Positions 49,538 to 59,585 of a stretch of 60,773 bases of DNA are shown one piece after another. This DNA is from Candidatus Blautia merdavium (GTDB taxonomy: Bacteria; Bacillota; Clostridia; Lachnospirales; Lachnospiraceae). A program made the translations under genes and the position numbers. The notes below the pieces were generated by a model. The model was not told the origin of the DNA. It searched no databases and saw only the letters and a program-made list of their open reading frames with translations. The first letter of the stretch is position 1. The number at the start of each line of letters is the position of its first letter. The stretch is taken from contig DWVZ01000009.1 in assembly GCA_019119975.1 (NCBI GenBank), positions 1-60,773 of the forward strand, read 5' to 3'.

Positions 49538-50371
49538 TCAGTCTCCTGTCTGTCCTTCTGTCAGTCCTTCATACACTTCTTTGATACTGTCAAAAATATA
49601 TGTGGGCTTGATGTCGCCCTGCCGGATATCCTCCATGGTCGCCTCTCCTGACAGCACGCAGATGGTATCCACGCCGGAGCGCTCTCCTGTCTTGATATCC
49701 GTATACAGCCGGTCGCCTATGATCACTGTTTCTTCCTGCTTTTTATTCAGCTTTTTCAATACACAGTTTACCATAACAGGCTCCGGTTTTCCAATAAAAA
49801 ATGGTTCTTTTCCCGTGGCATTTTTCAGCATTATGCTCATGGAACCGCAGTCGGGGATGTATCCGAAGCTTACCGGACAAACCAGATCCGGATTGGTGGC
49901 AAGATAAGGCAGATCCTTTCCCAGCATGATGCAGGTATCCCGGATCTTCTCTGACGTATTCTCTGTGTCAAAGCCTATGAGCACCACCTGGGCAGAGTCA
50001 TCCGCCCGGGTCACCGTCGAAATACCCGCTTCCTCTAATTCCTTTACCAGAGAGCGGGTTCCCATGCAGTAAACCTTCTTTCCGAGATAATGCTCCTTTA
50101 TGTATGCGGCTGTCGCCTGACTGGAGGTATAGAAATTCTCATACCCGGCGTCGATCCCCATCGCCCGCACCTTTTTCACATAATCCTCCACCGATCTGGA
50201 AGAGTTGTTGGTGATAAACACATACTGTGCTCCCCGCCGTTTCAGCTCTTCCAGAAAATCAAGAGTTCCGTCAAAAATCTGGTCCTCATTGTAAATGGTC
50301 CCGTCCATATCCAGAAGGTATAATGTCTTTTCCTTCAGCTGCTCTGCATTTTTGCCCTGTTTGTCCAGCAT
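49538..50371 (-). CDS. HAD-IIA family hydrolase (NagD-like)
   Basis: LYLLDMDGTIYNEDQIFDG, VFITNNSSRSVEDYVKK, IGDRLYTDIKTGERSGVDTICVLSGEAT. Confidence 0.92.
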   Translation of the reverse strand: MLDKQGKNAEQLKEKTLYLLDMDGTIYNEDQIFDGTLDFLEELKRRGAQYVFITNNSSRSVEDYVKKVRAMGIDAGYENFYTSSQATAAYIKEHYLGKKVYCMGTRSLVKELEEAGISTVTRADDSAQVVLIGFDTENTSEKIRDTCIMLGKDLPYLATNPDLVCPVSFGYIPDCGSMSIMLKNATGKEPFFIGKPEPVMVNCVLKKLNKKQEETVIIGDRLYTDIKTGERSGVDTICVLSGEATMEDIRQGDIKPTYIFDSIKEVYEGLTEGQTGD

Positions 50372-50382
50372 ATTGATCTCCT

Positions 50383-50757
50383 TTAACTGGTTTTTGCGCG
50401 GACATTCCTTGTGGCGATCATATCGACGCCGGTATTGCAGACGTTTTTCAGTACGACCTCTCCGATCTGTACCGGCGCCTGAAGCTCTACTGCCTTCAGC
50501 GCCCTGGAGCATTCCGCGATTTTCCCTTTTGGTATATCAGAAGCCGTCTTGACAGAAACCACCGGCAGGATTCCTCCTTTTACCCGCACACTGGAGGTCA
50601 CGATGCGGGTGGGATCGGTCACTTCCTTTTCTCCGTACGCCTTTCCCTTGGGACAGGTATTTCCTTCTACCTTTACCACTTCTTTTCCTTCTAAGGTCAC
50701 CGTCAGACCGCAGCCTAACGGACAGCTGATACAGGTTAATTCTTTTACTTCTGTCAT
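50383..50757 (-). CDS. DUF1667 Cys-motif protein of a glycerol-3-phosphate dehydrogenase-type cluster
   Basis: CISCPLGCGLTVTLEGKEVVKVEGNTCPKGKAYGEKEVTDPTRIVTSSVRV. Confidence 0.88.
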   Translation of the reverse strand: MTEVKELTCISCPLGCGLTVTLEGKEVVKVEGNTCPKGKAYGEKEVTDPTRIVTSSVRVKGGILPVVSVKTASDIPKGKIAECSRALKAVELQAPVQIGEVVLKNVCNTGVDMIATRNVRAKTS

Positions 50758-52040
50758 GATGCTTCCTCCACTTTCATTACAATTTTATCCAAACCTTCCT
50801 CTGCTGTCAAATCTTGTTTTTTCAGCACAACTTGTTCCATCTCTCCGGGGGCAAGTTTTTTCTTTTTCTTATGCAGGATCCTTTTCTCTCCGCAGTAGAC
50901 GCTGATATAGGCGTCCCGGTAAACTGCTCCTACGCGGAAACGGACGGTGAGAGTGTCCTCCATATGACCGGTGCGGATGATCTGAGGCACGCTGTAGCGG
51001 ATGCCTCCTTCGGTCTGGATGCGGATGGTCTGCTCCTCCTCGTTGCTTTCCCCGCTGTTCCAGTTTCTGATGTATTCTGCCGCATGGCTTCCTGCTCTGG
51101 CAGCTTCCTCAGATACATAGTCCACCAGGTCATGGACATGGAGCACATTGCCGCAGGCAAAGACGCCTTCCACATTGGTCTCCAGGCTTTCATTGACTAC
51201 TGGTCCGGAAGTAACTCTGGAAAGCTCTACCCCCATCTTTCCGGAAAGCTCATTTTCCGGGATCAGACCGCAGGACAACAGCAGGGTATCACAGGAATAA
51301 AACTCCTCGGTTCCGGGAATGGGTTTTCTGTTTTCGTCTACTTCTGCCAGGGTGATTCCCGTAACCCGCTCTTTTCCCTGGATGTCTACAACGGTGTGGC
51401 TTAATTTCAGGGGGATGTCGAAGTCATTGAGACACTGGACAATATTTCTCTGAAGTCCGCCGGAATACGGAAGCAGCTCTGCCACCACCTTGACCTTGGC
51501 GCCCTCCAGGGTCATTCGTCTCGCCATGATCAGTCCGATGTCTCCGGAGCCCAGGATCACCACTTCTTTGCCCGGCATATAGCCTTCCATGTTGACCAGT
51601 CTCTGGGCTGTTCCGGCTGTGTAAATGCCTGCCGGACGGTAGCCCGGGATATTGAGCGCTCCCCTTGGACGCTCCCGGCATCCCATTGCCAGGACTACTG
51701 CCTTGGTCTTCAGGAACATCAGTCCGTCTTCCCGGTTCATGGCTGTGATTGTTTTCTCCCTGCCTTCCTGGCTGATATCCAGGACCATGGTATTTAATTT
51801 GTACGGGATCTCCAGTTTTTCCGCTTCCTCAATGAAGCGGTACGCATATTCCGGTCCGGTCAGCTCTTCTTTAAAGGTATGCAGTCCGAAACCATTGTGG
51901 ATGCACTGGTTCAGGATCCCGCCCAGTTCGTGGTCTCTCTCCAGGATCAGCAGATTGTCAATGCCTTCTTTCTTTGCGGAAATCGCCGCTGCCAGCCCTG
52001 CCGGACCGCCGCCTACTATAATCAAATCATATTCTCTCAT
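50754..52040 (-). CDS. NAD(P)/FAD-dependent oxidoreductase of the same cluster
   Basis: YDLIIVGGGPAGLAAAISAKKEGIDNLLILERDHELGGILNQCIHNGFGL, GVFACGNVLHVHDLVDYV. Confidence 0.92.
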   Translation of the reverse strand: MREYDLIIVGGGPAGLAAAISAKKEGIDNLLILERDHELGGILNQCIHNGFGLHTFKEELTGPEYAYRFIEEAEKLEIPYKLNTMVLDISQEGREKTITAMNREDGLMFLKTKAVVLAMGCRERPRGALNIPGYRPAGIYTAGTAQRLVNMEGYMPGKEVVILGSGDIGLIMARRMTLEGAKVKVVAELLPYSGGLQRNIVQCLNDFDIPLKLSHTVVDIQGKERVTGITLAEVDENRKPIPGTEEFYSCDTLLLSCGLIPENELSGKMGVELSRVTSGPVVNESLETNVEGVFACGNVLHVHDLVDYVSEEAARAGSHAAEYIRNWNSGESNEEEQTIRIQTEGGIRYSVPQIIRTGHMEDTLTVRFRVGAVYRDAYISVYCGEKRILHKKKKKLAPGEMEQVVLKKQDLTAEEGLDKIVMKVEEAS

Positions 52041-52055
52041 ATCCTCTATCCCCTT

Positions 52056-53492
52056 TTATAAATCTTCCTTCATCACACCGGTCAGCAGTCTGGAATCCCC
52101 TCCTGCTTTTGTCAGCTCCAGCGGATCCTTCTTAAGCTCCCTGGCAAGGATCTCCATGGTCCTGGGGGAGCAGAAGCCTGCCTGGCATCTTCCCATGCCT
52201 GCCCTGGTCCTTCTCTTGACTCCGTCCAGGGATCTGGCTCCCAGAGGTCTGCGGATGGCATTTAAGATCTCGCCTTCCGTCACGGTCTCACATCTGCAGA
52301 TCACGTTGCCGTAGGCAGGATCCTGAGCGATCAGCGCCTGGATCTCTTCTGGTGTGGATTCTGCCACACAGGGAATGTCACGGCGCCGGGACTGGAAGTC
52401 CTCTTTCTTCTGCGCGTGCAGCTTTTCCGCGATCATGCCTGCCAGATACTCGCCAATGGCAGGCGCGCTGGAAAGTCCGGGAGATTCGATGCCTGCCGCG
52501 TTAAAGAAGCCTTCTGCACCCTCTGCTTCTCCCAGCACGAAATCCTCTTCCTTCTCTGTGGCACGCAGTCCGGCAAAGGAGGTGATCACCATGGAAAGGG
52601 GAACCGCCGGAGCACTGAGCTTTGCCATGGCTGCCGCCTTGTCAAGCCCCTGCCTGGTGGTATTCACACCTTCCTTGTCTTCTATGTCGTCTGCAGTAGG
52701 ACCTACCAGCAGATTTCCGTGGACCGTAGGTGTGATCAAAACACCTTTTCCCATCTTGGTGGGCAGCTGGAAAATGGTATGGGAAACAAAGTCTCCCGCC
52801 TTTTTATCCAGCAGGTAATATTCACCCTTTCTGGGCGTGATGGACAGCTTCCTGCTGCTGACCAGATTGTTCCACTGGTCCGCATATACCCCTGCTGCAT
52901 TCACCATGCATCTGGTCTCATAGACTTTATCCTCCGTCTGAATGCGGTATCCGTTTTCTGTCTTTTCTATGGTTTTCACCTGTGTATCAAAGGCAAATTC
53001 CACGCCGTTTACACTGGCATTTTCTGCCATGGCAATGGTCAGCTTAAAGGGACATACAATTCCTCCTGTGGGGGCGTAGAGGGCTGCTTTTACTTCTTCT
53101 GTCAGATTCGGCTCCATCTGGCGCACTTCTTCCCCTTTCAAAATACGAAGTCCCGGAACCTGGTTCTTCTCCCCTTTTTCCTTTAATGCCTCCAGCTTGG
53201 GAAGGTCCTGTTCATCAAAGCAGAGCACCAGCGAACCATTCTGCTTGTACGGGAAATCCAGTTCCTCTGACAGTTCCTGGATCAGGCGGTTGCCCCGGAC
53301 ATTCATCTTTGCCTTCATGCTGCCCGGCACTGCGTCAAATCCGGCATGGACAATGGCGCTGTTGGCTTTTGATGTCCCGCAGCATACGTCTTCCTCCTTT
53401 TCCAGCACCACTGTTTTCAGCTGATATCTGGACAATTCCCTGGCTACTGCGCTCCCGGTCACTCCGGCTCCGATAATTACTACATCATACAT
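52056..53492 (-). CDS. FAD-dependent glycerol-3-phosphate dehydrogenase-like oxidoreductase (GlpA-like, BFD-like [2Fe-2S] C-terminus)
   Basis: YDVVIIGAGVTGSAVARELSRYQLKTVVLEKEEDVCCGTSKANSAIVHAGFD; C-terminal CRCETVTEGEI...GRCQAGFC. Confidence 0.92.
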   Translation of the reverse strand: MYDVVIIGAGVTGSAVARELSRYQLKTVVLEKEEDVCCGTSKANSAIVHAGFDAVPGSMKAKMNVRGNRLIQELSEELDFPYKQNGSLVLCFDEQDLPKLEALKEKGEKNQVPGLRILKGEEVRQMEPNLTEEVKAALYAPTGGIVCPFKLTIAMAENASVNGVEFAFDTQVKTIEKTENGYRIQTEDKVYETRCMVNAAGVYADQWNNLVSSRKLSITPRKGEYYLLDKKAGDFVSHTIFQLPTKMGKGVLITPTVHGNLLVGPTADDIEDKEGVNTTRQGLDKAAAMAKLSAPAVPLSMVITSFAGLRATEKEEDFVLGEAEGAEGFFNAAGIESPGLSSAPAIGEYLAGMIAEKLHAQKKEDFQSRRRDIPCVAESTPEEIQALIAQDPAYGNVICRCETVTEGEILNAIRRPLGARSLDGVKRRTRAGMGRCQAGFCSPRTMEILARELKKDPLELTKAGGDSRLLTGVMKEDL

Positions 53493-53646
53493 GTCTGTTC
53501 CTCCTCTTTCTGTTCATGACAAAAGTTTCCCAGGTAAACTCCTCAGAATCCTTTTCTTTATATAAAAAAAGACAATGCGAATCGTACATGGGATTTCCAT
53601 GCAGTTCCGCTCTGTCTCTGTTCTCCGGCGTATCTATTCTGTTTTT

Positions 53647-54213
53647 TTACATAAACCACACCTTTTGATTGGTGGTAGAAATGGATACCGCGCCTGCGCC
53701 AAGCGCTGCCATGATATCCTCTTTATCCGTGATCAGCCCTCCGGCGATCATCGGTACTTTCGATGCTGCGCAGATCCTCTTTGTAATCTTCGGCATCACC
53801 CCCGGCAGGATCTCGATCATATCCGGATGTGCATTCTCTATCTGCTTTTCAATCGTAGCAAAAGCAATGGAATCGATGACAAAGAACCGCATAATAGCAA
53901 ACAGCCCTTCTTCCTTTGCCTCTCTGATAATATTGGGTCGGGTGGAAATGATTCCGTCTGCATGGGTCACAGAGCGGATGTACGTAACTGAAATCTCCCT
54001 GCTGCTAAGTCCCGCGATCAGGTCGATATGGATGATCACAGTCTTTCCCGCCTGTTTCAGTCTTGTCACAATGTTTCCAATATTACAGATATCTCCGTAC
54101 AGCACAAAGACGATCTGTATCTCGGAATCCAGCACCTTTTTTAATCCCGCCTCGTCTTTGATGGCTGCGATTACCGGACAGTCTTCAAATTCCTCCAGTA
54201 TTTTACGGTTCAT
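53647..54213 (-). CDS. glpP: Glycerol-3-phosphate responsive antiterminator
   Basis: CPVIAAIKDEAGLKKVLDSEIQIVFVLYGDI, IEILPGVMPKITKRICAASKVPMIAGGLITDKEDIMAALGAGAVSIST. Confidence 0.94.
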   Translation of the reverse strand: MNRKILEEFEDCPVIAAIKDEAGLKKVLDSEIQIVFVLYGDICNIGNIVTRLKQAGKTVIIHIDLIAGLSSREISVTYIRSVTHADGIISTRPNIIREAKEEGLFAIMRFFVIDSIAFATIEKQIENAHPDMIEILPGVMPKITKRICAASKVPMIAGGLITDKEDIMAALGAGAVSISTTNQKVWFM

Positions 54214-54252
54214 GCTCCTCTTCCTCCGGTCTCTCCTGCCCTGTTTATCGTG

Positions 54253-54344
54253 AAAAAAGACAAGAGCAGAAAACCGTCCCTGCGGCTTCTTGTTCTTGTC
54301 TCTGTCTCTTGTTTTATTATACATCAATTACTTTCCTGTTGCAA
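54253..54344 (-). promoter_or_regulatory. glpP promoter plus leader terminator/attenuator
   Basis: Minus strand TTGCAA-17-TATAAT (54344-54316), then AGACAAGA...TCTTGTCT hairpin (54301-54258) with TTTTTT, all upstream of the glpP ATG at 54213. Confidence 0.65.
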
Positions 54345-54377
54345 GAAAAAAGTCAGAAAATGAAAGCAAAAGACTGG

Positions 54378-57149
54378 TTAAGTTTTGGTAAAATCTGTCC
54401 GTCCTGTTACCCTTTCCAGCAATTCTCCAAAGCTGTCCACGGTCTCATACAGAACCGTTCCCCCGCTGACTGCCTGAAAATGTTTCTTTGCGCAGTAAGC
54501 TCTGGTTTCCCAGAGACTGCCCTGTCCCCGGACGCTTCTGCTTCCTTTCAGCTCCGCTGCCGCGCAGAGATATCCCCGGTCCTGTGTCCGGAAAACCACC
54601 GCCCAGCCCGGCGTACAGCGCCCCACCGGAGTGGAAATGAAAAAGCCCTCAGGAAGCTTCACATAGAGCGCCACCTGGTCATGCGCTTCCAGTTCTCTGG
54701 CAAAAGCAAGCTCCTTTGCAGACTCATACAGCACATAGTCAAAGAGATGTTTCTGTGCTTCTATGGCATTGACCCCAGGCTTTCCCCGCAGAACTGCTCC
54801 TGTAAAAAGACTGGTATCGTACTGTTCTCCCCGGGGCTGATACACAATGTGTTCGATAATGGCTGCGGCTTCCTGTTCCCGGATCAGTCCTGCCGCCTTC
54901 TGGATAAACTCCTCCGGATGATCAGCAAACTGTTCAAAGACTTCCCTGCGGATCCCGGTAAGGATGTCAATGATTACTTTCCTGGTAAGCCTGGTCTCCT
55001 CTGCCAGTTTCCCCACCAAATCATACCTGATTCCTTCACCGGATGCCGCTTTTGCTCCTTTCGAGGGCTCCGCTTCCTGACTTTTTTCCAAAGCCTGCGT
55101 CCGGTTCTTCCTCTGGGGCTGTCCCGGCTCTAAGATCCCCTGCTCCACCACAAAAGAAAGCCGGGGAATATGAAGCTTCGCATCCAGCGCCTGCACCGAT
55201 CTTCTGACCAGTTCTTCGGAGTCAATATCGGTCCGGTAAACCGACCTGCCTCTGATCCCTGCCCACAGAGTCTGAAATTCCGGTGTCCGAAGCTTCTCGG
55301 GGTCACAGGACAGCTGTATAGAACTTCTTCTGGCATTTTCCAGCCGGATAACCTGTTCCTCCTGCCCGCCGTCACTGTCTTCTTTCATTTCCTTCTGCAG
55401 AGCCCTGGCAAACTGGTCGTAGCTTTCACTGGCGATCACGGTCAGCAGATTCACCTTCTGGACCTCCCTGCCCAGCCTTCCGGCATCCATCCGTTCTCCC
55501 TTTTCATTGACGCACAGACGCATCCCCCTGCCGATTTCCTGCCGTTTGCGGATCTGGCTGGTACTCTGCTTTAAGGTACAGATCTGAAAGACATTGGGAT
55601 TGTCCCAGCCCTCTCTAAGGGCAGAATGGGAGAACAGGAACCTGACCGGAGATCTGACCGGATCCTGTTCCAGGAGCAGCTCCTTTTTCTTCATGATCAG
55701 ATCATAGGCATCCGCATCCTCCGAGATTTTCTCCTTTCCGGCGCCCTTGCTGTTGACCATTCTGCCCTTCTTATCAATGGAGAAATAGCCGGCATGGGTA
55801 TTATGAACCGAAATGGAGCGAAGGTATTCTCCATAGTCTTCCTCTCCCGGATCCAGTTCCAAATGCCGCAGGATCTCTGCATACTCCTGCTCAAATATCT
55901 GGGCATATCTTCCGTTGACCGGCTGTCCCAGAGCATCGTACTTTCTGTAATGCTCCACTTCATCAATGAAAAAAAGGGACAGGACCTTGATCCCCCGGGC
56001 AAAGAGCTGCCTCTCCTTTTCCAGGTGGGACAGGATCGTCTCCCGGATCTGGATACGGCGCAGCTGCTCTTCACTGGTTTTTCCTGCTGCCTCTCCTGCA
56101 TACAGCCGAATCCCGTTAAAGAATTCAATGGAATCATCCCGTCCGTCCACGGCTTTTACGATAAAGCGGTCCCGGTACTCTTCCAGCCTGCCGGAATGCT
56201 CATACAGGTCATAGCCAATTCCCACCGTTCTGGTGATCTTCTGTATGCCCTGGGGACCTCTGCGGTCAAACTGGAGCACTGCCCTGGGATCCGATCTGGA
56301 CAGCCGGATCCCCTCCAGATACAGGTATCCTTCTGATGCCCCAGTTCCTGATTCTGAGATTCCTTTTACCTGGATTTTCTTCACCAGCTGCCGCTCATAT
56401 GCCTCCGCCGCGTCCAGGCGGTAGACCATGTTATAAATGCTGTCTTTTCTGTGGGTGGCAGAATAGCGGAGGGTGAAAAGAGGATGAAATTCCCTCATAT
56501 TTTTCCTGGTCTGCTTCCCCTCCACAGACTGGGGTTCATCCAGGATCAGAATGGGATTGGTCTGCGCGATCACATCTATGGGACGGCGGGAGTGGAACTC
56601 ATCAGATTCCATGGTGATCCTGCGGGCATTCTTACCCTTGGCATTAAACGCCTGGGCATTGAGGATCATCACCTGCAGGGAAGGATCTGAGGCAAACTTC
56701 TCAATCTCCGCCAGCCTGCCGGAATCATAAAGGAAAAATCTTACCTTCTTTTCATATTCCCGGGCAAAGTGTTCCTGGGTCACCTGAAAGGATTTGTATA
56801 CCCCTTCCCGCACGGCAACGCTCGGCACCACAATGATAAATTTGCTCCATCCATAATGCTGATTCAGTTCATAGATCGTCTTCAGATAAGTATAGGTCTT
56901 CCCCACCCCGGTCTCCATCTCGACGGTCAGGTTATAATGTCCCTCCAGCTTTTCCGAAGGCTTGATTCCATTCTCCCGCTGGATCTTCTGTATCTGCTCC
57001 AGGATCCGCCCATCGCTCAGCCAGGGAGCCACCGGCTGGTTGCCCAGTCTCTGCCTGACAGGATCCGCGTAAGGCTGTCCCGCAAAGACTTCTACCACTG
57101 CCTTTGCCGCGTCCTCCTGGAATTTCTGCCGTTTGAATTGTAATTTCAT
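54378..57149 (-). CDS. Type III restriction enzyme Res subunit (helicase/nuclease)
   Basis: METGVGKTYTYLKTIYEL Walker A, ILILDEPQSVEG; C-terminal TPVGRCTPGWAVVF...AELKG; adjacent mod gene. Confidence 0.9.
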   Translation of the reverse strand: MKLQFKRQKFQEDAAKAVVEVFAGQPYADPVRQRLGNQPVAPWLSDGRILEQIQKIQRENGIKPSEKLEGHYNLTVEMETGVGKTYTYLKTIYELNQHYGWSKFIIVVPSVAVREGVYKSFQVTQEHFAREYEKKVRFFLYDSGRLAEIEKFASDPSLQVMILNAQAFNAKGKNARRITMESDEFHSRRPIDVIAQTNPILILDEPQSVEGKQTRKNMREFHPLFTLRYSATHRKDSIYNMVYRLDAAEAYERQLVKKIQVKGISESGTGASEGYLYLEGIRLSRSDPRAVLQFDRRGPQGIQKITRTVGIGYDLYEHSGRLEEYRDRFIVKAVDGRDDSIEFFNGIRLYAGEAAGKTSEEQLRRIQIRETILSHLEKERQLFARGIKVLSLFFIDEVEHYRKYDALGQPVNGRYAQIFEQEYAEILRHLELDPGEEDYGEYLRSISVHNTHAGYFSIDKKGRMVNSKGAGKEKISEDADAYDLIMKKKELLLEQDPVRSPVRFLFSHSALREGWDNPNVFQICTLKQSTSQIRKRQEIGRGMRLCVNEKGERMDAGRLGREVQKVNLLTVIASESYDQFARALQKEMKEDSDGGQEEQVIRLENARRSSIQLSCDPEKLRTPEFQTLWAGIRGRSVYRTDIDSEELVRRSVQALDAKLHIPRLSFVVEQGILEPGQPQRKNRTQALEKSQEAEPSKGAKAASGEGIRYDLVGKLAEETRLTRKVIIDILTGIRREVFEQFADHPEEFIQKAAGLIREQEAAAIIEHIVYQPRGEQYDTSLFTGAVLRGKPGVNAIEAQKHLFDYVLYESAKELAFARELEAHDQVALYVKLPEGFFISTPVGRCTPGWAVVFRTQDRGYLCAAAELKGSRSVRGQGSLWETRAYCAKKHFQAVSGGTVLYETVDSFGELLERVTGRTDFTKT

Positions 57150-57158
57150 TGTGTCACC

Positions 57159-58997
57159 TCAGATCACCTTTACTTTTGCTCCCGGCGCCAGCAGGCGGAA
57201 GATTTCTCCCACATTGATCTTCTCAGAGCTGTCGGCAAAGCCGCTGTCCCGAAATACCGCGCACCGGGGCTGCCCTGCGGCAATCTTCCGGATCACGCTT
57301 TCCGGTATCTTCTGCGCAAAGCACACCGCCAGCTCCCCCTGTCCGCAGGTATACACGCGGCAGCCTTCTATTTCTTCTGCCGTGTAGGTCATGGAAAGGG
57401 GATAGCCCCATTCCAGCAGACAGCCGAAGAGAAGGTCCAGATCCGACCGGTCCTCTTTAATATTGGATTCCAGAAGCGCCAGCATTTCCTGATGATAATC
57501 CTCTGGTCTGCGGTACACATCCTTCCAGTTGGAATCCCCCACAGAAAACCCTCGGAATCCTGTATCAGCAGTCTTTCCCTCCTGCCTCAGTCTGTCCCCG
57601 CACCGGCGGATGCGCTCCTGGGAAAGCTGGCACAGATTGTCATATTCTTTGTGCTGTATCTTTTCCGGCAGCTGCACCAGGATAAATTTTCTCTTTCCCC
57701 CGTCCCGGGCATTGGCTTCCATCACTGCCTGCGCCGTGGTCCCGCTTCCGGCGAAGAAATCCAGCACCAGATCCTCGCCGCCTGTGGCATACTGCACCAG
57801 TTTCTCGATAAACGCCGCAGGCTTGGGATAACTGAACCCGCTGTCGCCCAGCAGCTCTTTCAGCTCCACGGTAGCAGCCTGGTTCATATAGGGATTCTCT
57901 GTGCCAAAGAGACTGTGCACCGGCTCCCACTGGCTTGCCGCGTCCTTTTTATACCGCTTAAATACAAAGCCTCTCTCCGACTCCCCATATCCCTTTTTAA
58001 ATTTGATTTTCCCCTGTTGGATATAGTTTTCCATGGTTGTCCGGGAAAATGCCCAGTATCTCCCTGCCGGGGGATAATCGGTCCTGTGGGTATAGGGATT
58101 ATCGATTCCGAAATAGGTGGAAGGTCCCCCGGAGCGGGCGCTGGGATCTCCGGCGCACCAGTCCCCGTTCGGATCTTCGTCTGGATTGGCATAATTGTGA
58201 AAGGCTTTTTCTTCCCCATGGAGACGGACCCGGGAGGCATTTTTTCCATAGATCAGCAGCACCTCATGCTGCATATTAAACCCGTTTCCCTGATCTGCTG
58301 TCATGGATTTGGTCTTGCGGATCACCTGCCCGATATAGTTGGATTCCCCGAAAATCTCGTCGCAGATCTTCATCAGATTCGCCTGCTCATTGTCATCCAT
58401 GGAGATAAAGATCACCCCGTCCTCTGACAATAGATTTCTCGCCAGCAGCAGTCTGGAATAGATCATAGAACACCAGTCGGAGTGGAAACGTCCGTTGGAT
58501 TCTGTATTTTTAAACAGCTTCTCTCCCCTGGAATTATACATGCCCAGTCCGCTTTCATATTCCTCTTCCGACATGGCAAAATTATCTTTATAGATAAAAT
58601 CCTTCCCTGTATTATAAGGAGGATCAATATAGATCATCTTAATCTTTCCAAGGTAACTCTCCTGCATCAGCTTTAAAACTGTCAGGTTATCTCCTTCGAT
58701 GAAAAGATTGCCCGTGGTATCCCAGTCCCTGCTCCTTTCCGGCTGGGGGCGCAGCGTGTCCGAAGAAGACGTATAGGCGTCCATAAGCGCCTGCTTCTTT
58801 CCCGGCCATGAGAATTCATACCGTTCGCTGCCGGCTGTGTCTTCCTCTCCCAACAAAAGCTTCAGCATCTGAAAATCCACAGTCCTTTCTGTCTTATTAC
58901 CGATTCTGCTTTCTTTTACACAGGCTGGGAAGAGCTGCTGTAATTTCTCAATATTTCTTTCCCAGCCGGGGCTTGTTTCAAATCGCATTTTTTCCAT
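57159..58997 (-). CDS. Type III R-M DNA methyltransferase Mod subunit (beta-class order)
   Basis: MIYIDPPYNTGKDFIYKDNF then DLVLDFFAGSGTTAQAVMEAN. Confidence 0.94.
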   Translation of the reverse strand: MEKMRFETSPGWERNIEKLQQLFPACVKESRIGNKTERTVDFQMLKLLLGEEDTAGSERYEFSWPGKKQALMDAYTSSSDTLRPQPERSRDWDTTGNLFIEGDNLTVLKLMQESYLGKIKMIYIDPPYNTGKDFIYKDNFAMSEEEYESGLGMYNSRGEKLFKNTESNGRFHSDWCSMIYSRLLLARNLLSEDGVIFISMDDNEQANLMKICDEIFGESNYIGQVIRKTKSMTADQGNGFNMQHEVLLIYGKNASRVRLHGEEKAFHNYANPDEDPNGDWCAGDPSARSGGPSTYFGIDNPYTHRTDYPPAGRYWAFSRTTMENYIQQGKIKFKKGYGESERGFVFKRYKKDAASQWEPVHSLFGTENPYMNQAATVELKELLGDSGFSYPKPAAFIEKLVQYATGGEDLVLDFFAGSGTTAQAVMEANARDGGKRKFILVQLPEKIQHKEYDNLCQLSQERIRRCGDRLRQEGKTADTGFRGFSVGDSNWKDVYRRPEDYHQEMLALLESNIKEDRSDLDLLFGCLLEWGYPLSMTYTAEEIEGCRVYTCGQGELAVCFAQKIPESVIRKIAAGQPRCAVFRDSGFADSSEKINVGEIFRLLAPGAKVKVI

Positions 58998-59084
58998 TTG
59001 TGTCTTCCTTTTGTGTCTTTCTTTATCCTAGTCGCTTCTATGGCATTGAAATATCGAGAAATTTCCTATGGCATTCTTTTGCCG

Positions 59085-59585
59085 TCAGAAAATTTCTGAA
59101 GAATAGATCTGAAATTCCAATGCCGCTGCTATCATCCTTTTGAAATCTCCTATCTTTTCATAGCTGTAGATTTTAAACTTATTTGTATAACGGGTCGTTC
59201 CCTTTTCCTTCTCCTCGTAATCAGTCCTTAAATCCAGGTGCTGCTGCTCTTCCAGCTTCCAGTCGCTGTGCCACGCCGCCGCAATCCCCGTTTCTGTGGA
59301 ATCGCACTGAAGAGAAATCTGAATGGAAGGCTTTCTGATCTTTCGTTCAAACTGTCCCAGCGTGGGATATTGAAATATACAATTTGCAAAATACCGGTCT
59401 CTGTATTCCCAGTCATATCCGATTTTCCTTTTGTGCAGGTGATCCAGAAATACGCCGTCGTTGTCATAAGTCTTCACCGGATTGGGACGCATCTCTATGT
59501 ATCTGTAATCCGGAAAGCGATTAAATAATTCTGCAAAGTCATTCATCGTCTGGTCGTGTTTGCTATACAGGGTTGGTCTGTACAT
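59085..59585 (-). CDS. Hypothetical protein adjacent to the type III R-M genes
   Basis: 166 aa ORF, compositionally normal; no family recognised. Confidence 0.55.
   Translation of the reverse strand: MYRPTLYSKHDQTMNDFAELFNRFPDYRYIEMRPNPVKTYDNDGVFLDHLHKRKIGYDWEYRDRYFANCIFQYPTLGQFERKIRKPSIQISLQCDSTETGIAAAWHSDWKLEEQQHLDLRTDYEEKEKGTTRYTNKFKIYSYEKIGDFKRMIAAALEFQIYSSEIF

Noticed and set aside
57159-58997. Phase-variable mod gene
   Set aside because: Phase-variable type III mod genes carry simple sequence repeats; none was seen in or near this gene.
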